Of a DNA stretch of 64,000 nucleotides, positions 31,481-44,354 are shown piece by piece. The position numbers were made by a program, and so were the translations under genes. The stretch's first letter is position 1. Each line of letters opens with the position of its first letter. The notes under the pieces are model-generated. The model searched no databases. It was not told the DNA's origin and saw only the letters and a program-made list of their open reading frames with translations. The stretch comes from Ptiloglossa arizonensis. Taxonomy: Eukaryota > Arthropoda > Insecta > Hymenoptera > Colletidae. The stretch lies in contig NW_027478717.1 in assembly GCF_051014685.1 (NCBI RefSeq), forward strand, positions 62,001-126,000. The letters are read 5' to 3'.

Positions 31481-33524
31481 TGATACGTTATACGTTATAC
31501 GTCATACGTTATACGTCATACGTTATTCGTTATACGTTATACGTTATAGGTTATACGTTATACGTTATACGTTATTCTTTATACGTTATACGTTATACGT
31601 TATACGTTATACGTCATACGTCGTACGTTATACGTTATACGTTATACGTAATACGTTATACGTTATACGTTATACAATATACGTTATACGTTATACGTTA
31701 TACGTTATTCGTTATACGTTAGACGTTATACGTTATACGTCATACGTTATACGTTATACGTTATACGTTATACGTTATACGTTATACGTTATACGTTATA
31801 TGTTATACGTTATACGTTATACGTTATACGTTACATGCTATACGTTATACGTTATACGTTATACGTTATACGTTATACGTTATACGTTATACGTTATACG
31901 TTGTACGTTATACGTTATACGTTATACGTTATACGTTATACGTTATACGTTATACGTTATACGTTATACGTTATACGTTATACGTTATACGTTATACGTC
32001 ATACGTTATACGTTATACGTTATACGTTATACGTTATACGTTATACGTTATTCGTTACACGTTATACGTTATACGTTATTCGTTATACGTTATACGTTAT
32101 ACGTTATACGTTATACGTTATACGTTATACGTAATACGTTATACGTTATACGTTATACGTTATACGTTATACGTTATACGTTATACGTTATACGTTATAC
32201 GTTATACGTTATACGTAATACGTGATAAGTTATACGTTATACGTTATACGTTATTCTTTATACGTTATACGTTATACGTTATACGTTATACGTCATACGT
32301 TATACGTTATACGTTATACGTTATACGTTATACGTTATACGTTATACGTTATACGTTATACGTTATACGTTATTCTTTATACGTTATACGTTATACGTTA
32401 TACGTTATACGTCATACGTTATACGTTATACGTTATACGTTATACGTTATACGTTATACGTTATACGTTATACGTTATACGTTATACGTTATACGTTAGA
32501 CGTTATACGTTATACGTTATACGTTATACGTTATACGTTATACGTGATAAGTTATACGTTACATGCTATACGTTATACGTTATACGTTGTACGTTATACG
32601 TTATACGTTATACGTTATACGTTATACGTTATACGTCATACGTTATACGTCATACGTTATTCGTTATACGTTATACGTTATACGTTATACGATATACGTT
32701 ATACGTTATTCTTTATACGTTATACGTTATACGTTATACGTCATACGTCATACGTCATACGTTATACGTTATACGTTATACGTTATACGTTATACGTTAT
32801 ACGTGAAACGTTATACGTTATACGTTGTACGTTATACGTTATACGTTATACGTTATACGTTATACGTTATACGTTATACGTTATACGTTATACGTTGTAC
32901 GTTATACGTTATACGTTATACGTTATACGTTATACGTCATACGTTATACGTCATACGTTATACGTTATACGTTATACGTTATACGTCATACGTTATACGT
33001 TATACGTTATACGTTATACGTTATACGTTATACGTTATACGTTATACGTTATACGTTATACGTTATACGTTAGACGTTATACGTTATACGTTATACGTTA
33101 TACGTTATACGTTATACGTTATACGTTATACGTTATACGTTATACGTTATACGTTATACGTTATACGTTAGACGTTATACGTTATACGTTATTCGTGATA
33201 CGTTATACGTTATACGTCATACGTTATACGTCATACGTTATTCGTTATACGTTATACGTTATACGTTATACGTTATACGTTATACGTTATTCTTTTTACG
33301 TTATACGTTATACGTTATACGTTATACGTCATACGTCATACGTTATACGTTATACGTTATACGTAATACGTTATACGTTATACGTTATACAATATACGTT
33401 ATACGTTATACGTTTTACGTTATACGTTATACGTTATACGTTATACGTTATACGTTATACGTTATACGTTATACGTTAGACGTTATACGTTATACGTTAT
33501 ACGTTATACGTTATACGTTATACG

Positions 33525-34494
33525 TGATAAGTTATACGTTACATGCTATACGTTATACGTTATACGTTGTACGTTATACGTTAGACGTTATACGTTATAC
33601 GTTATACGTTATACGTTATACGTTATACGTGATAAGTTATACGTTACATGCTATACGTTATACGTTATACGTTGTACGTTATACGTTATACGTTATACGT
33701 TATACGTTATACGTTATACGTCATACGTTATACGTCATACGTTATTCGTTATACGTTATACGTTATACGTTATACGATATACGTTATACGTTATTCTTTA
33801 TACGTTATACGTTATACGTTATACGTTATACGTCATACGTCATACGTTATACGTTATACGTTATACGTTATACGTTATACGTTATACGTTATACGTGAAA
33901 CGTTATACGTTATACGTTGTACGTTATACGTTATACGTTATACGTTATACGTTTTACGTTATACGTTATACGTTATACGTTATACGTTATACGTTATACG
34001 TTATACGTTATACGTTAGACGTTATACGTTATACGTTATACGTTATACGTTATACGTTATACGTGATAAGTTATACGTTACATGCTATACGTTATACGTT
34101 ATACGTTGTACGTTATACGTTAGACGTTATACGTTATACGTTATACGTTATACGTTATACGTTATACGTGATAAGTTATACGTTACATGCTATACGTTAT
34201 ACGTTATACGTTGTACGTTATACGTTATACGTTATACGTTATACGTTATACGTTATACGTCATACGTTATACGTCATACGTTATTCGTTATACGTTATAC
34301 GTTATACGTTATACGATATACGTTATACGTTATTCTTTATACGTTATACGTTATACGTTATACGTTATACGTCATACGTCATACGTTATACGTTATACGT
34401 TATACGTTATACGTTATACGTTATACGTTATACGTGAAACGTTATACGTTATACGTTGTACGTTATACGTTATACGTTATACGTTATACGTTAT
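33525..34494 (+). repeat. 539-bp tandem duplication next to the mariner insertion
   Basis: TGATAAG at 33,525 and 34,064, TTAGACG at 33,581 and 34,120, and a second TGATAAG/TTACATG block all repeat at +539 bp (77 units). The second copy ends within about 70 bp of the transposon's left end. Confidence 0.78.
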
Positions 34495-34556
34495 ACGTTA
34501 TACGTTATACGTTATACGTTATACGTTGTACGTTATACGTTATACGTTATACGTTA

Positions 34557-34558
34557 TA
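34557..34558. other. TA target-site duplication, left
   Basis: This TA is positions 4-5 of a TTATACG unit and directly abuts the left terminal repeat. Joined to the bases after the right TA it rebuilds a perfect unit, which fixes the element boundary. Confidence 0.93.
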
Positions 34559-34590
34559 CGAGGTGTGTTCAAAAAGTATCGCGAATTTTG
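34559..34590 (+). repeat. Mariner terminal inverted repeat, 3' end of element
   Basis: This 32-bp repeat begins CGAGGTGTGTTC and ends GCGAATTTTG. It matches the reverse complement of 35,849-35,880 at 31 of 32 positions; the difference is base 7 (G here, T in the other copy). It is the presumed transposase binding and cleavage site. It lies only 22 bp beyond the transposase stop codon. Confidence 0.95.
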
Positions 34591-34607
34591 TGTTTTTTCA
34601 AAAATTA

Positions 34608-34617
34608 TTTATTTATT
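34608..34617 (-). promoter_or_regulatory. Possible overlapping polyadenylation signals at the transposase stop
   Basis: On the minus strand two AATAAA hexamers overlap each other, and the first overlaps the final GAA-TAA of the transposase gene. Only 22 bp remain before the terminal repeat, so a compact element would need its signal here. Hexamer matches are common in A+T-rich DNA, so function is inferred. Confidence 0.45.
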
Positions 34618-35674
34618 CATGAATATCTATTTTGTCCCCTTCAAAGTAATCCCCATGAGATATTATACACTTGTGCCAACGGTTTTTCCAATCTTCGAAG
34701 CACTTCAAAAAATCATTTTTTTGTATCCTTTTCAGCTCCTCCTTCGATGCCGTCTTTATCTCGTCAAGCGTAGCGTAACGTCGTTCTTTCATGGGCCTCT
34801 TCAGTTTAGGGAACAAGAAAAAGTCGCAGGGGGCCAGATCTGGGGAATACGGTGGCTGCGGCATCATTAGTGTGTTGTTTTTGGCCAAAAAGTCGCGCAC
34901 AAGCAAGGATGTGTGAGCAGGGGCGTTATCGTGGTGCAAAAGCCAATTTTTGTTCTTCCACAAATCCGGGCGTTTCTGGCGGATTGCTTCGCGCAAATTG
35001 CGCATAACTTGCAGGTAATATTCTTTATTGACCGTTCTACCCTGTGGCAAGAACTCATGATGCACCACGCCCCTGCAATCGAAGAAAACTGTCAGCAAAA
35101 CTTTCACATTCGACCGAACTTGGCGCGCTTTTTTCGGTCTTGGTTCGTGTGGCAGCTTCCATTGAGATGATTGAGCTTTGGTTTCCACGTCATAACCATA
35201 AACCCACGATTCGTCACCAGTTATGACCCTCTGGAGCAAATTTGGGTCGTCGCGGACAGAGTCCAACATCTCATTAGCAATGTTCATGCGAAGCTGTTTT
35301 TGGTCGCAATTGAGCAATTTTGGTACGAATTTCGCGGCGACCCGTCTCATGCCCAAATCATTGATAAAAATCGAATGGCACGAGCCAATCGATATGTTTA
35401 GGTCCTCAGCAACTTCTCTAACGGTGATTCGACGATTGGCCAATATCATTTTCTCCACTTCATTAATTTTTTCGTCTGTTGTTGAAGTGCTCGGGCGTCC
35501 GGCACGCTCTTTGTCGTTCCCATCTTCTCGGCCTTCTGAGAACATTTTGTACCACCGATAAACGTTGCTTCGGTCCAAGGTAGCTTCTCCGTATGCCACA
35601 GTCAACATTCGGAATGCATCCGCGCACTTAATTTCGTTTTTCACACAAAATTTGATACAGGTTCTTTGATCCAT
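34613..35674 (-). CDS. Mariner transposase (DD34D), intact
   Basis: This 353-residue protein is predicted to bind the element's terminal repeats, cut it out and reinsert it at TA dinucleotides in nuclear DNA. Residues 1 to about 55 look like the first helix-turn-helix (HTH_48-like). A GRP-containing linker follows at about 59-61, and a second helix-turn-helix spans about 83-112. FVPKLL at 116-121 occupies the place of the mariner WVPHEL motif. The catalytic triad is D154 (in GDESW), D249 (in HHDNAP) and D284 (in PCDFF), with 34 residues between the last two; YSPDLAP is at 276-282. The size is close to the usual 345-350 residues. The ATG at 35,674 was chosen because it is the first ATG and has a good context (A at -3, G at +4). 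The frame runs on to 35,719 only through a TTG codon. The stop is TAA at 34,613-34,615. No frameshift or internal stop is seen, so it may be functional. Confidence 0.96.
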   Translation of the reverse strand: MDQRTCIKFCVKNEIKCADAFRMLTVAYGEATLDRSNVYRWYKMFSEGREDGNDKERAGRPSTSTTDEKINEVEKMILANRRITVREVAEDLNISIGSCHSIFINDLGMRRVAAKFVPKLLNCDQKQLRMNIANEMLDSVRDDPNLLQRVITGDESWVYGYDVETKAQSSQWKLPHEPRPKKARQVRSNVKVLLTVFFDCRGVVHHEFLPQGRTVNKEYYLQVMRNLREAIRQKRPDLWKNKNWLLHHDNAPAHTSLLVRDFLAKNNTLMMPQPPYSPDLAPCDFFLFPKLKRPMKERRYATLDEIKTASKEELKRIQKNDFLKCFEDWKNRWHKCIISHGDYFEGDKIDIHE

Positions 35675-35848
35675 TTTTCTTAATAGGTAAAAATCGAAGA
35701 CTATCCAAAACACGTGCAAGCAAAGCAGCTGTCAACCATTAAGTGAACATTCAAAATGGCCGAGCTTGTCGGCATAAGTGAGAGACATGAGTACCAACAT
35801 AAAGCCACAAAAAGATCGAAATTCGAATATACGTAACCCGCGAAAATT
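35675..35848 (-). other. Mariner 5' untranslated and presumptive promoter region
   Basis: The 174 bp between the 5' terminal repeat and the transposase ATG should hold the element's promoter and leader. I see a weak TATA-like stretch (ACGTATATTCG on the minus strand, near 35,830) about 150 bp upstream of the ATG, and a CACGTG palindrome at 35,711-35,716. Neither is strong enough to call a promoter. No other open frame is present. Confidence 0.4.
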
Positions 35849-35880
35849 CAAAATTCGCGATACTTTTTGAACAAACCTCG
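35849..35880 (-). repeat. Mariner terminal inverted repeat, 5' end of element
   Basis: Partner of the repeat at 34,559-34,590, read on the minus strand from 35,880. Homology stops after 32 bp, where this copy continues AATTTTCG and the other continues TGTTTTTT. A strongly conserved inverted-repeat pair is consistent with a recent insertion. Confidence 0.95.
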
Positions 35881-35882
35881 TA
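35881..35882. other. TA target-site duplication, right
   Basis: Second copy of the TA duplicated on insertion, followed at once by CG and then regular TTATACG units. Element plus duplicated TA is 1,324 bp, which is 1 modulo 7 and accounts exactly for the register change between the two arms. Confidence 0.93.
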
Positions 35883-38299
35883 CGTTATACGTTATACGTT
35901 ATACGTTATACGTTATACGTTATACGTTATATGTTATACGTTATACGTTATACGTTATACGTTACATGCTATACGTTATACGTTATACGTTATACGTTAT
36001 ACGTTATACGTTATACGTTATACGTTGTACGTTATACGTTATACGTTATACGTTATACGTTATACGTTATACGTTATACGTTATACGTTATACGTTATAC
36101 GTTATACGTTATACGTCATACGTTATACGTTATACGTTATACGTTATACGTTATACGTTATACGTTATTCGTTACACGTTATACGTTATACGTTATTCGT
36201 TATACGTTATACGTTATACGTTATACGTTATACGTTATACGTTATACGTAATACGTTATACGTTATACGTTATACGTTATACGTTATACGTTATACGTTA
36301 TACGTTATACGTTATACGTTATACGTTATACGTAATACGTGATAAGTTATACGTTATACGTTATACGTTATTCTTTATACGTTATACGTTATACGTTATA
36401 CGTTATACGTCATACGTTATACGTTATACGTTATACGTTATACGTTATACGTTATACGTTATACGTTATACGTTATACGTTATACGTTATACGTTAGACG
36501 TTATACGTTATATGTTATACGTTATACGTTATACGTTATACGTTATTCTTTATACGTTATACGTTATACGTTATACGTTATACGTCATACGTTATACGTT
36601 ATACGTTATACGTTATACGTTATACGTTATACGTTATACGTTATACGTTATACGTTATACGTTATACGTTAGACGTTATACGTTATATGTTATACGTTAT
36701 ACGTTATACGTTATACGTTATACGTTACATGCTATACGTTATACGTTATACGTTATACTTTATACGTTACACGTTATACGTTATACGTTATACGTTATAC
36801 GTTATACGTTATACGTTATACGTTATACGTTACACGTTATACGTTATACGTTATACGTTATACGTTATACGTTATACGTTACATGCTATACGTTATACGT
36901 TATACGTTATACGTTGTACGTTATACGTTATACGTTATACGTTGTACGTTATACGTTATACGTTATACGTTGTACGTTATACGTTATACGTTATACGTCA
37001 TACGTTATACGTCATACGTTATTCGTTATACGTTATACGTTATACGTTATACGTTATACGTTATACGTTATACGTTATTCTTTATACGTTATACGTTATA
37101 CGTTATACGTTATACGTCATACGTTATACGTTATACGTTATACGTTATACGTTATACGTTATACGTTACATGCTATACGTTATACGTTATACGTTATACG
37201 TTGTACGTTATACGTTATACGTTATACGTTGTACGTTATACGTTATACGTTATACGTCATACGTTATACGTCATACGTTATTTGTTATACGTTATACGTT
37301 AGAAGTTATACGTTATACGTTATACGTTATACGTTATACGTTATACGTTATACGTTATACGTTATACGTCATACGTTATACGTAATACGTGATAAGTTAT
37401 ACGTTATACGTTATACGTTATTCTTTATACGTTATACGTTATACGTTATACGTTATACGTCATACGTTATACGTTATACGTTATACGTTATACGTTATAC
37501 GTCATACGTTATACGTAATACGTTATACGTTATACGTTATACGATATACGTTATACATTATACGTTATGCGTTATTCGTTATACGTTTTACGTTATACGT
37601 TACACGTAATTCGTAATACGTTATACCTGATAGGTTATACGTTCTACGTTATACGTTATACGTTATACGTTATACGTTATACGTTATACGTTATACGTTA
37701 TACGTTATATGTTATACGTTATACGTTATACGTTATACGTTATACGTTATACGTTATACGTTATACGTTATACGTTATACGTAATTCGTAATACGTTATA
37801 CCTGATACGTTATACGTTCTACGTTATACGTTATACGTTATACGTTATACGTTATACGACATACGTTATTCTTTATACGTTATACGTTATACGTTATACG
37901 TTATACGACATACGTTATACGTTATACGTTATACGTTATACGTTATAGGTTATACGTTATACGTCATAGATTATACGTTATACGTTATACGTTATACGTT
38001 ATACGTTATACGTTATACGTTATACGTTATACGTGAAACGTTATACGTTATAAGTTATACGTTATACGTTATACGTTATACGTTATACGTTATACGTTAT
38101 ACGTTATACGTTATACGTTATACGTTACATGCTATACGTTATACGTTATACGTTATACGTTGTACGTTATACGTTATGCGTTATAAGTTATACGTTATAC
38201 GTTATACGTTATACGTTATACGTTATACGTTATACGTTGTACGTTATACGTAATACGTTTTACGATATTCGTTATACGTTCTTCGTTACACGTTATACG

Positions 38300-39042
38300 T
38301 TATACGTTATGCGTTATACGTTTTACGTTATTCGTGATACGTTATACGTTATACGTTATACGTTATACGGCATACGTTATACGTTATACGTTATACGTTA
38401 TACGTTATACGTTATACGTTATACGTTATACGTTATACGTTATACGTTATATGTTATACGTTATACGTTATACGTTATACGTTATACGTTACATGCTATA
38501 CGTTATACGTTATACGTTATACTTTATACGTTACACGTTATACGTTATACGTTATACGTTATACGTTATACGTTATACGTTATACGTTATACGTTACACG
38601 TTATACGTTATACGTTATACGTTATACGTTATACGTTATACGTTATACGTTATACGTTATACGTTCTACGTTATACGTTATGCGTTATACGTTTTACGTT
38701 ATTCGTGATACGTTATACGTTATACGTTATACGTTATACGGCATACGTTATACGTTATACGTTATACGTTATACGTTATACGTTATACGTTATACGTTAT
38801 ACGTTATACGTTATACGTTATATGTTATACGTTATACGTTATACGTTATACGTTATACGTTACATGCTATACGTTATACGTTATACGTTATACTTTATAC
38901 GTTACACGTTATACGTTATACGTTATACGTTATACGTTATACGTTATACGTTATACGTTATACGTTACACGTTATACGTTATACGTTATACGTTATACGT
39001 TATACGTTATACGTTACATGCTATACGTTATACGTTATACGT
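38300..39042 (+). repeat. 371-bp tandem duplication
   Basis: TGATACG at 38,335 and 38,706, TTATATG at 38,447 and 38,818, and the GCATACG and TTACATG units between them repeat at +371 bp (53 units). Confidence 0.75.
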
Positions 39043-40063
39043 TATACGTTGTACGTTATACGTTATACGTTATACGTTGTACGTTATACGTTATACGTTA
39101 TACGTCATACGTTATACGTCATTCGTTATTCGTTATACGTTATACGTTATACGTTATACGTTATACGTTATACATTATACGTTATTCTTTATACGTTATA
39201 CGTTATACGTTATACGTTATACGTCATACGTTATACGTTATACGTTATACGTTATACGTTACATGCTATACGTTATACGTTATACGTTATACGTTGTACG
39301 TTATACGTTATACGTTATACGTTGTACGTTATACGTTATACGTTATACGTCATACGTTATACGTCATACGTTATTCGTTATACGTTATACGTTATACGTT
39401 ATACGTTATACGTTATACGTTATTCTTTATACGTTATACGTTATACGTTATACGTTATACGTCATACGTTATACGTTATACGTTATACTTTATACGTTAT
39501 ACGTTATACGTTATACGTCATACGTTATACGTCATACGTTATACGTTATACGTTATACGATATACGTTATACGTTATACGTTATGCGTTATTCGTTATAC
39601 GTTTTACGTTATACGTTACACGTAATTCGTAATACGTTATACCTGATACGTTATACGTTCTACGTTATACGTTATACGTTGTACGTTACACGTTATACGT
39701 TATGCGTTATACGTTATACGTTATACGTAATTCGTAATACGTTATACCTGATACGTTATACGTTCTACGTTATACGTTATACGTTATACGTTATACGTTA
39801 TACGTTATACGTTATACGTTATACGTTGTACGTTATACGTTATACGTTATACGTCATACGTTTTACGTCATACGTTATTCGTTATACGTTATACGTTATA
39901 CGTTATACGTTATACGTTATACGTTATTCTTTATACGTTATACGTTATACGTTATACGTTATACGTCATACGTTATACGTTATACGTTATACGTTATACG
40001 TTATACGTTATACGTTATACGTCATACGTTATACGTAATACGTTATACGTTATACGTTATACG

Positions 40064-43000
40064 ATATACGTTATACATTATACGTTATGCGTTATTCGTT
40101 ATACGTTTTACGTTATACGTTACACGTAATTCGTAATACGTTATACCTGATAGGTTATACGTTCTACGTTATACGTTATACGTTATACGTTATACGTTAT
40201 ACGTTATACGTTATACGTTATACGTTATATGTTATACGTTATACGTTATACGTTATACGTTACATGCTATACGTTATACGTTATACGTTATACGTTACAC
40301 GTTATACGTTATACGTTATACGTTATACGTTATACGTTATACGTTATACGTTATACGTTATACGTTATACGTTATACGTTATACGTTATACGTTATACGT
40401 TATACGTTATACGTTATACGTTATACGTTATACGTCATAGGTTATACGTTATACGTTATACGTTATGCGTTATACGTTATACGTTATACGTTATACGTTA
40501 TACGTTATACGTTATACGTTGTACGATATACGTTATACGTTATACGTTATACGTTATACGTTATACGTAATTCGTAATACGTTATACCTGATACGTTATA
40601 CGTTCTACGTTATACGTTATACGTTATACGTTATACGTTATACGTTATACGTGATAAGTTATACGTTATACGTTATACGTTATTCTTTATACGTTATACG
40701 TTATACGTTATACGTTATACGTCATACGTTATACGTTATACGTTATACGTTATACGTTATACGTTATACGTTATACGTTATACGTTATACGTTATACGTT
40801 ATGCGTTATACGTTAGACGTTATACGTTATACGTTATACGTTATACGTTATACGTTATACGTTATACGTTATACGTTGTACGTTATACGTTATACGTTAT
40901 ACGTTATACGTTATACGTTATACGTTATACGTTATACGTTATACGTTATACGTAATTCGTAATACGTTATACCTGATACGTTATACGTTCTACGTTATAC
41001 GTTATACGTTATACGTTATACGTTATACGTTATACGTTATACGTGATAAGTTATACGTTATACGTTATACGTTATTCTTTATACGTTATACGTTATACGT
41101 TATACGTTATACGTCATACGTTATACGTTATACGTTAGACGTTATACCTTATACGTTATACGTTATACGTTATACGTTATACGTTATACGTTATACGTTA
41201 TACGTTATACGTTATACGTTATACGTTATACGTTATACGTTATACGTTATACGTTATACGTTATACGTTATACGTTATACGTTATACGTTATACGTTATA
41301 CGTAATACGTTATACGTTATACGTTATACGTTATACGTTATACGTTATACGTTATACGTTATACGTTATACGTTATATGTTATACGTTATTCTTTATACG
41401 TTATACGTTATACGTTATACGTTATACGACATACGTTATTCTTTATACGTTATACGTTATACGTTATACGTTATACGACATACGTTATACGTTATACGTT
41501 ATACGTTATACGTCATAGGTTATACGTTATACGTCATAGATTATACGTTATACGTTATACGTTATACGTTATACGTTATACGTTATACGTTATACGTTAT
41601 ACGTGAAACGTTATACGTTATAAGTTATACGTTATACGTTATACGTTATACGTTATACGTTATACGTTATACGTTATACGTTATACGTTATACGTTATAC
41701 GTTATACGTTATACGTTATACGTTATACGTTATACGTTATACGTTATACGTTATACGTTATACGTTATACGTTATTCTTTATACGTTATACGTTATACGT
41801 TATACGTTATACGTTATACGTTATACGTTATACGTTATACGTTATACGTTGTACGTTATACGTTATACGTTATACGTTATACGTTATACGTGAAACGTTA
41901 TACGTTATAAGTTATACGTTATACGTTATACGTTATACGTTATACGTTATACGTTATACGTTATACGTTATACGTTATACGTTATACGTTATACGTTATA
42001 CGTTATACGTTATACGTTATACGTTATACGTTATACGTTATACGTTATACGTTATACGTTATACGTTATACGTTATACGTTATACGTTATACGTAATACG
42101 TTATACGTTATACGTTATACGTTATACGTTATACGTTATACGTTATACGTTATACGTTATACGTTATACGTTATACGTTATACGTTATACGTTATACGTT
42201 AGACGTTATACGTTATACGTTATTCGTGATACGTTATACGTTATACGTCATACGTTATACGTCATACGTTATTCGTTATACGTTATACGTTATACGTTAT
42301 ACGTTATACGTTATACGTTATTCTTTATACGTTATACGTTATACGTTATACGTTATACGTCATACGTCATACGTTATACGTTATACGTTATACGTAATAC
42401 GTTATACGTTATACGTTATACAATATACGTTATACGTTATACGTTATACGTTATACGTTATACGTTAGACGTTATACGTTATACGTCATACGTTATACGT
42501 TATACGTTATACGTTATACGTTATACGTTATACGTTATACGTTATACGTTATACGTTACACGTTATACGTTATACGTGAAAAGTTATACGTTATACGTGA
42601 AAAGTTATACGTTACATGCTATACGTTATACGTTATACGTTATACGTTATACGTTGTACGTTATACGTTATACGTTATAAGTTATACGTTATACGTTATA
42701 CGTTATACGTCATACGTTATACGTCATACGTTATTCGTTATACGTTATGCGTTATACGTTATACGTTATACGTTATACGTTATTCTTTATACGTTATTCG
42801 TTATACGTTATACGTTATACGTCATACGTTGTACGTTATACGTTATACGTTATACGTTATACGCTATACGTTATACGTTATACGTTATACTTTATACGTT
42901 ATACGTTATACGTTAGACGTTATACGTTATACGTTATACGTTATACGTTATACGTTATACGTTATACGTTACACGTTATACGTTATACGTTATACGTTAT

Positions 43001-44354
43001 ACGTTATACGTTATACGTTATACGTTATACGTTATACGTTATACGTTATACGTTATACGATATACTTTATACGTTATACGTTATACGTTAGACGTTATAC
43101 GTTATACGTTATACGTTATACGTTATACGTTATAAGTTATACGTTATACGTTATACGTTATACGTCATACGTTATACGTCATACGTTATTCGTTATACGT
43201 TATGCGTTATACGTTATACGTTATACGTTATACGTTATTCTTTATACGTTATTCGTTATACGTTATACGTTATACGTCATACGTTGTACGTTATACGTTA
43301 TACGTTATACGTTATACGTTATACGTTATACGTTATACGTTATACTTTATACGTTATACGTTATACGTTAGACGTTATACGTTATACGTTATACGTTATA
43401 CGTTATACGTTATACGTTATACGTTATACGTTATTCGTTATACGTTATACGTTATACGTTATACGTTATACGTTATACGTTATACGTTATACGTTATACG
43501 TTATACGTTATACGTAATACGTTATACGTTATACGTTATACGTTATACGTTATACGTTATACGTTATACGTTATACGTTATACGTTATACGTTATACGTA
43601 ATACGTTATACGTTATACGTTATACGTTATACGTTATACGTTATACGTTATACGTTATACGTTATATGTTATACGTTATTCTTTATACGTTATACGTTAT
43701 ACGTTATACGTTATACGACATACGTTATTCTTTATACGTTATACGTTATACGTTATACGTTATACGACATACGTTATACGTTATACGTTATACGTTATAC
43801 GTTATAGGTTATACGTTATACGTCATAGATTATACGTTATACGTTATACGTTATACGTTATACGTTATACGTTATACGTTATACGTTATACGTGAAACGT
43901 TATACGTTATAAGTTATACGTTATACGTTATACGTTATACGTTATACGTTATACGTTATACGTTATTCTTTATACGTTATACGTTATACGTTATACGTTA
44001 TACGTTATACGTTATACGTTATACGTTATACGTTATACGTTGTACGTTATACGTTATACGTTATACGTTATACGTTATACGTTATACGTTATACGTTATA
44101 CGTTATACGTTATACGTTATACGTTATACGTTATACGTTATACGTTATACGTTATACGTTATACGTTATACGTTATACGTTATACGTTATACGTAATAAG
44201 TTATACGTTACATGCTATACGTTATACGTTATACGTTATACGTTGTACGTTATACGTCATACGTTATACGTTATACGTTATACGTTATACGTTATACGTT
44301 ATACGTTATACGTCATACGTTATACGTAATACGTTATACGTTATACGTTATACG
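40064..44354 (+). repeat. 4.3-kb tandem higher-order repeat, copy 1
   Basis: It runs from word G at 40,064 to the next word G at 44,355. Nine anchors recur in copy 2 with offsets falling stepwise 4,291; 4,277; 4,256; 4,228; 4,046; 3,962-3,969, each a multiple of 7. Word H occurs at 41,534 and 43,823. An internal 455-bp repeat is visible (42,747 and 43,202). Confidence 0.8.

Larger units (their letters stand above)
1..34558 (+). repeat. TTATACG 7-bp satellite array, left arm
   Basis: Uninterrupted head-to-tail array of about 4,937 seven-base units with consensus TTATACG (2/7 G+C, one CpG per unit). Unit starts fall at position = 2 modulo 7 at the window start and at every point I sampled (9,963; 20,043; 30,004; 34,547), so there is no net register change over 34.5 kb. 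Variants are substitutions within the unit; frequent ones are TCATACG, TTATTCT, TTATTCG, TTGTACG, TTAGACG, TAATACG, TGATAAG, TTACATG, CTATACG, TGAAACG and ATATACG. Every unit is in the same orientation. The plus strand of the consensus has no stop in any frame, which creates long meaningless open frames. The minus strand has TAA every 21 bp in every frame. The array begins before the window. Its role is unknown; a heterochromatic (pericentromeric or subtelomeric) location is inferred from its size alone. Confidence 0.97.
34559..35880 (-). mobile_element. Full-length mariner-family DNA transposon inserted in the satellite
   Basis: A 1,322-bp element of clearly different composition from the satellite. 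It is bounded by 32-bp terminal inverted repeats with one mismatch and flanked by TA on both sides, the hallmark of Tc1/mariner integration. Removing the element and one TA restores an unbroken run of TTATACG units, so the empty site is known exactly. One intact transposase gene lies on the minus strand, so the element's 5' end is at 35,880. Length, terminal repeats, TA target and a DD34D transposase with a YSPDLAP motif place it in the mariner group of IS630/Tc1/mariner. I cannot assign a subfamily with confidence. Everything needed for self-mobilisation appears present. It is the only non-satellite sequence in the window. Confidence 0.97.

Noticed and set aside
34187..34870. Frame running from the satellite into the transposon
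   Set aside because: It is a chance read-through of stop-free satellite into the antisense strand of the transposase gene. The mariner part has no similarity to a protein in that frame.
34913..35561. Plus-strand frames of 60-112 codons inside the transposon
   Set aside because: They are antisense shadows of the well-supported minus-strand transposase.
35675..35719. Fifteen-codon N-terminal extension of the transposase
   Set aside because: It would start at TTG, not ATG. The first ATG at 35,674 has a good start context and gives a length normal for mariner transposases.
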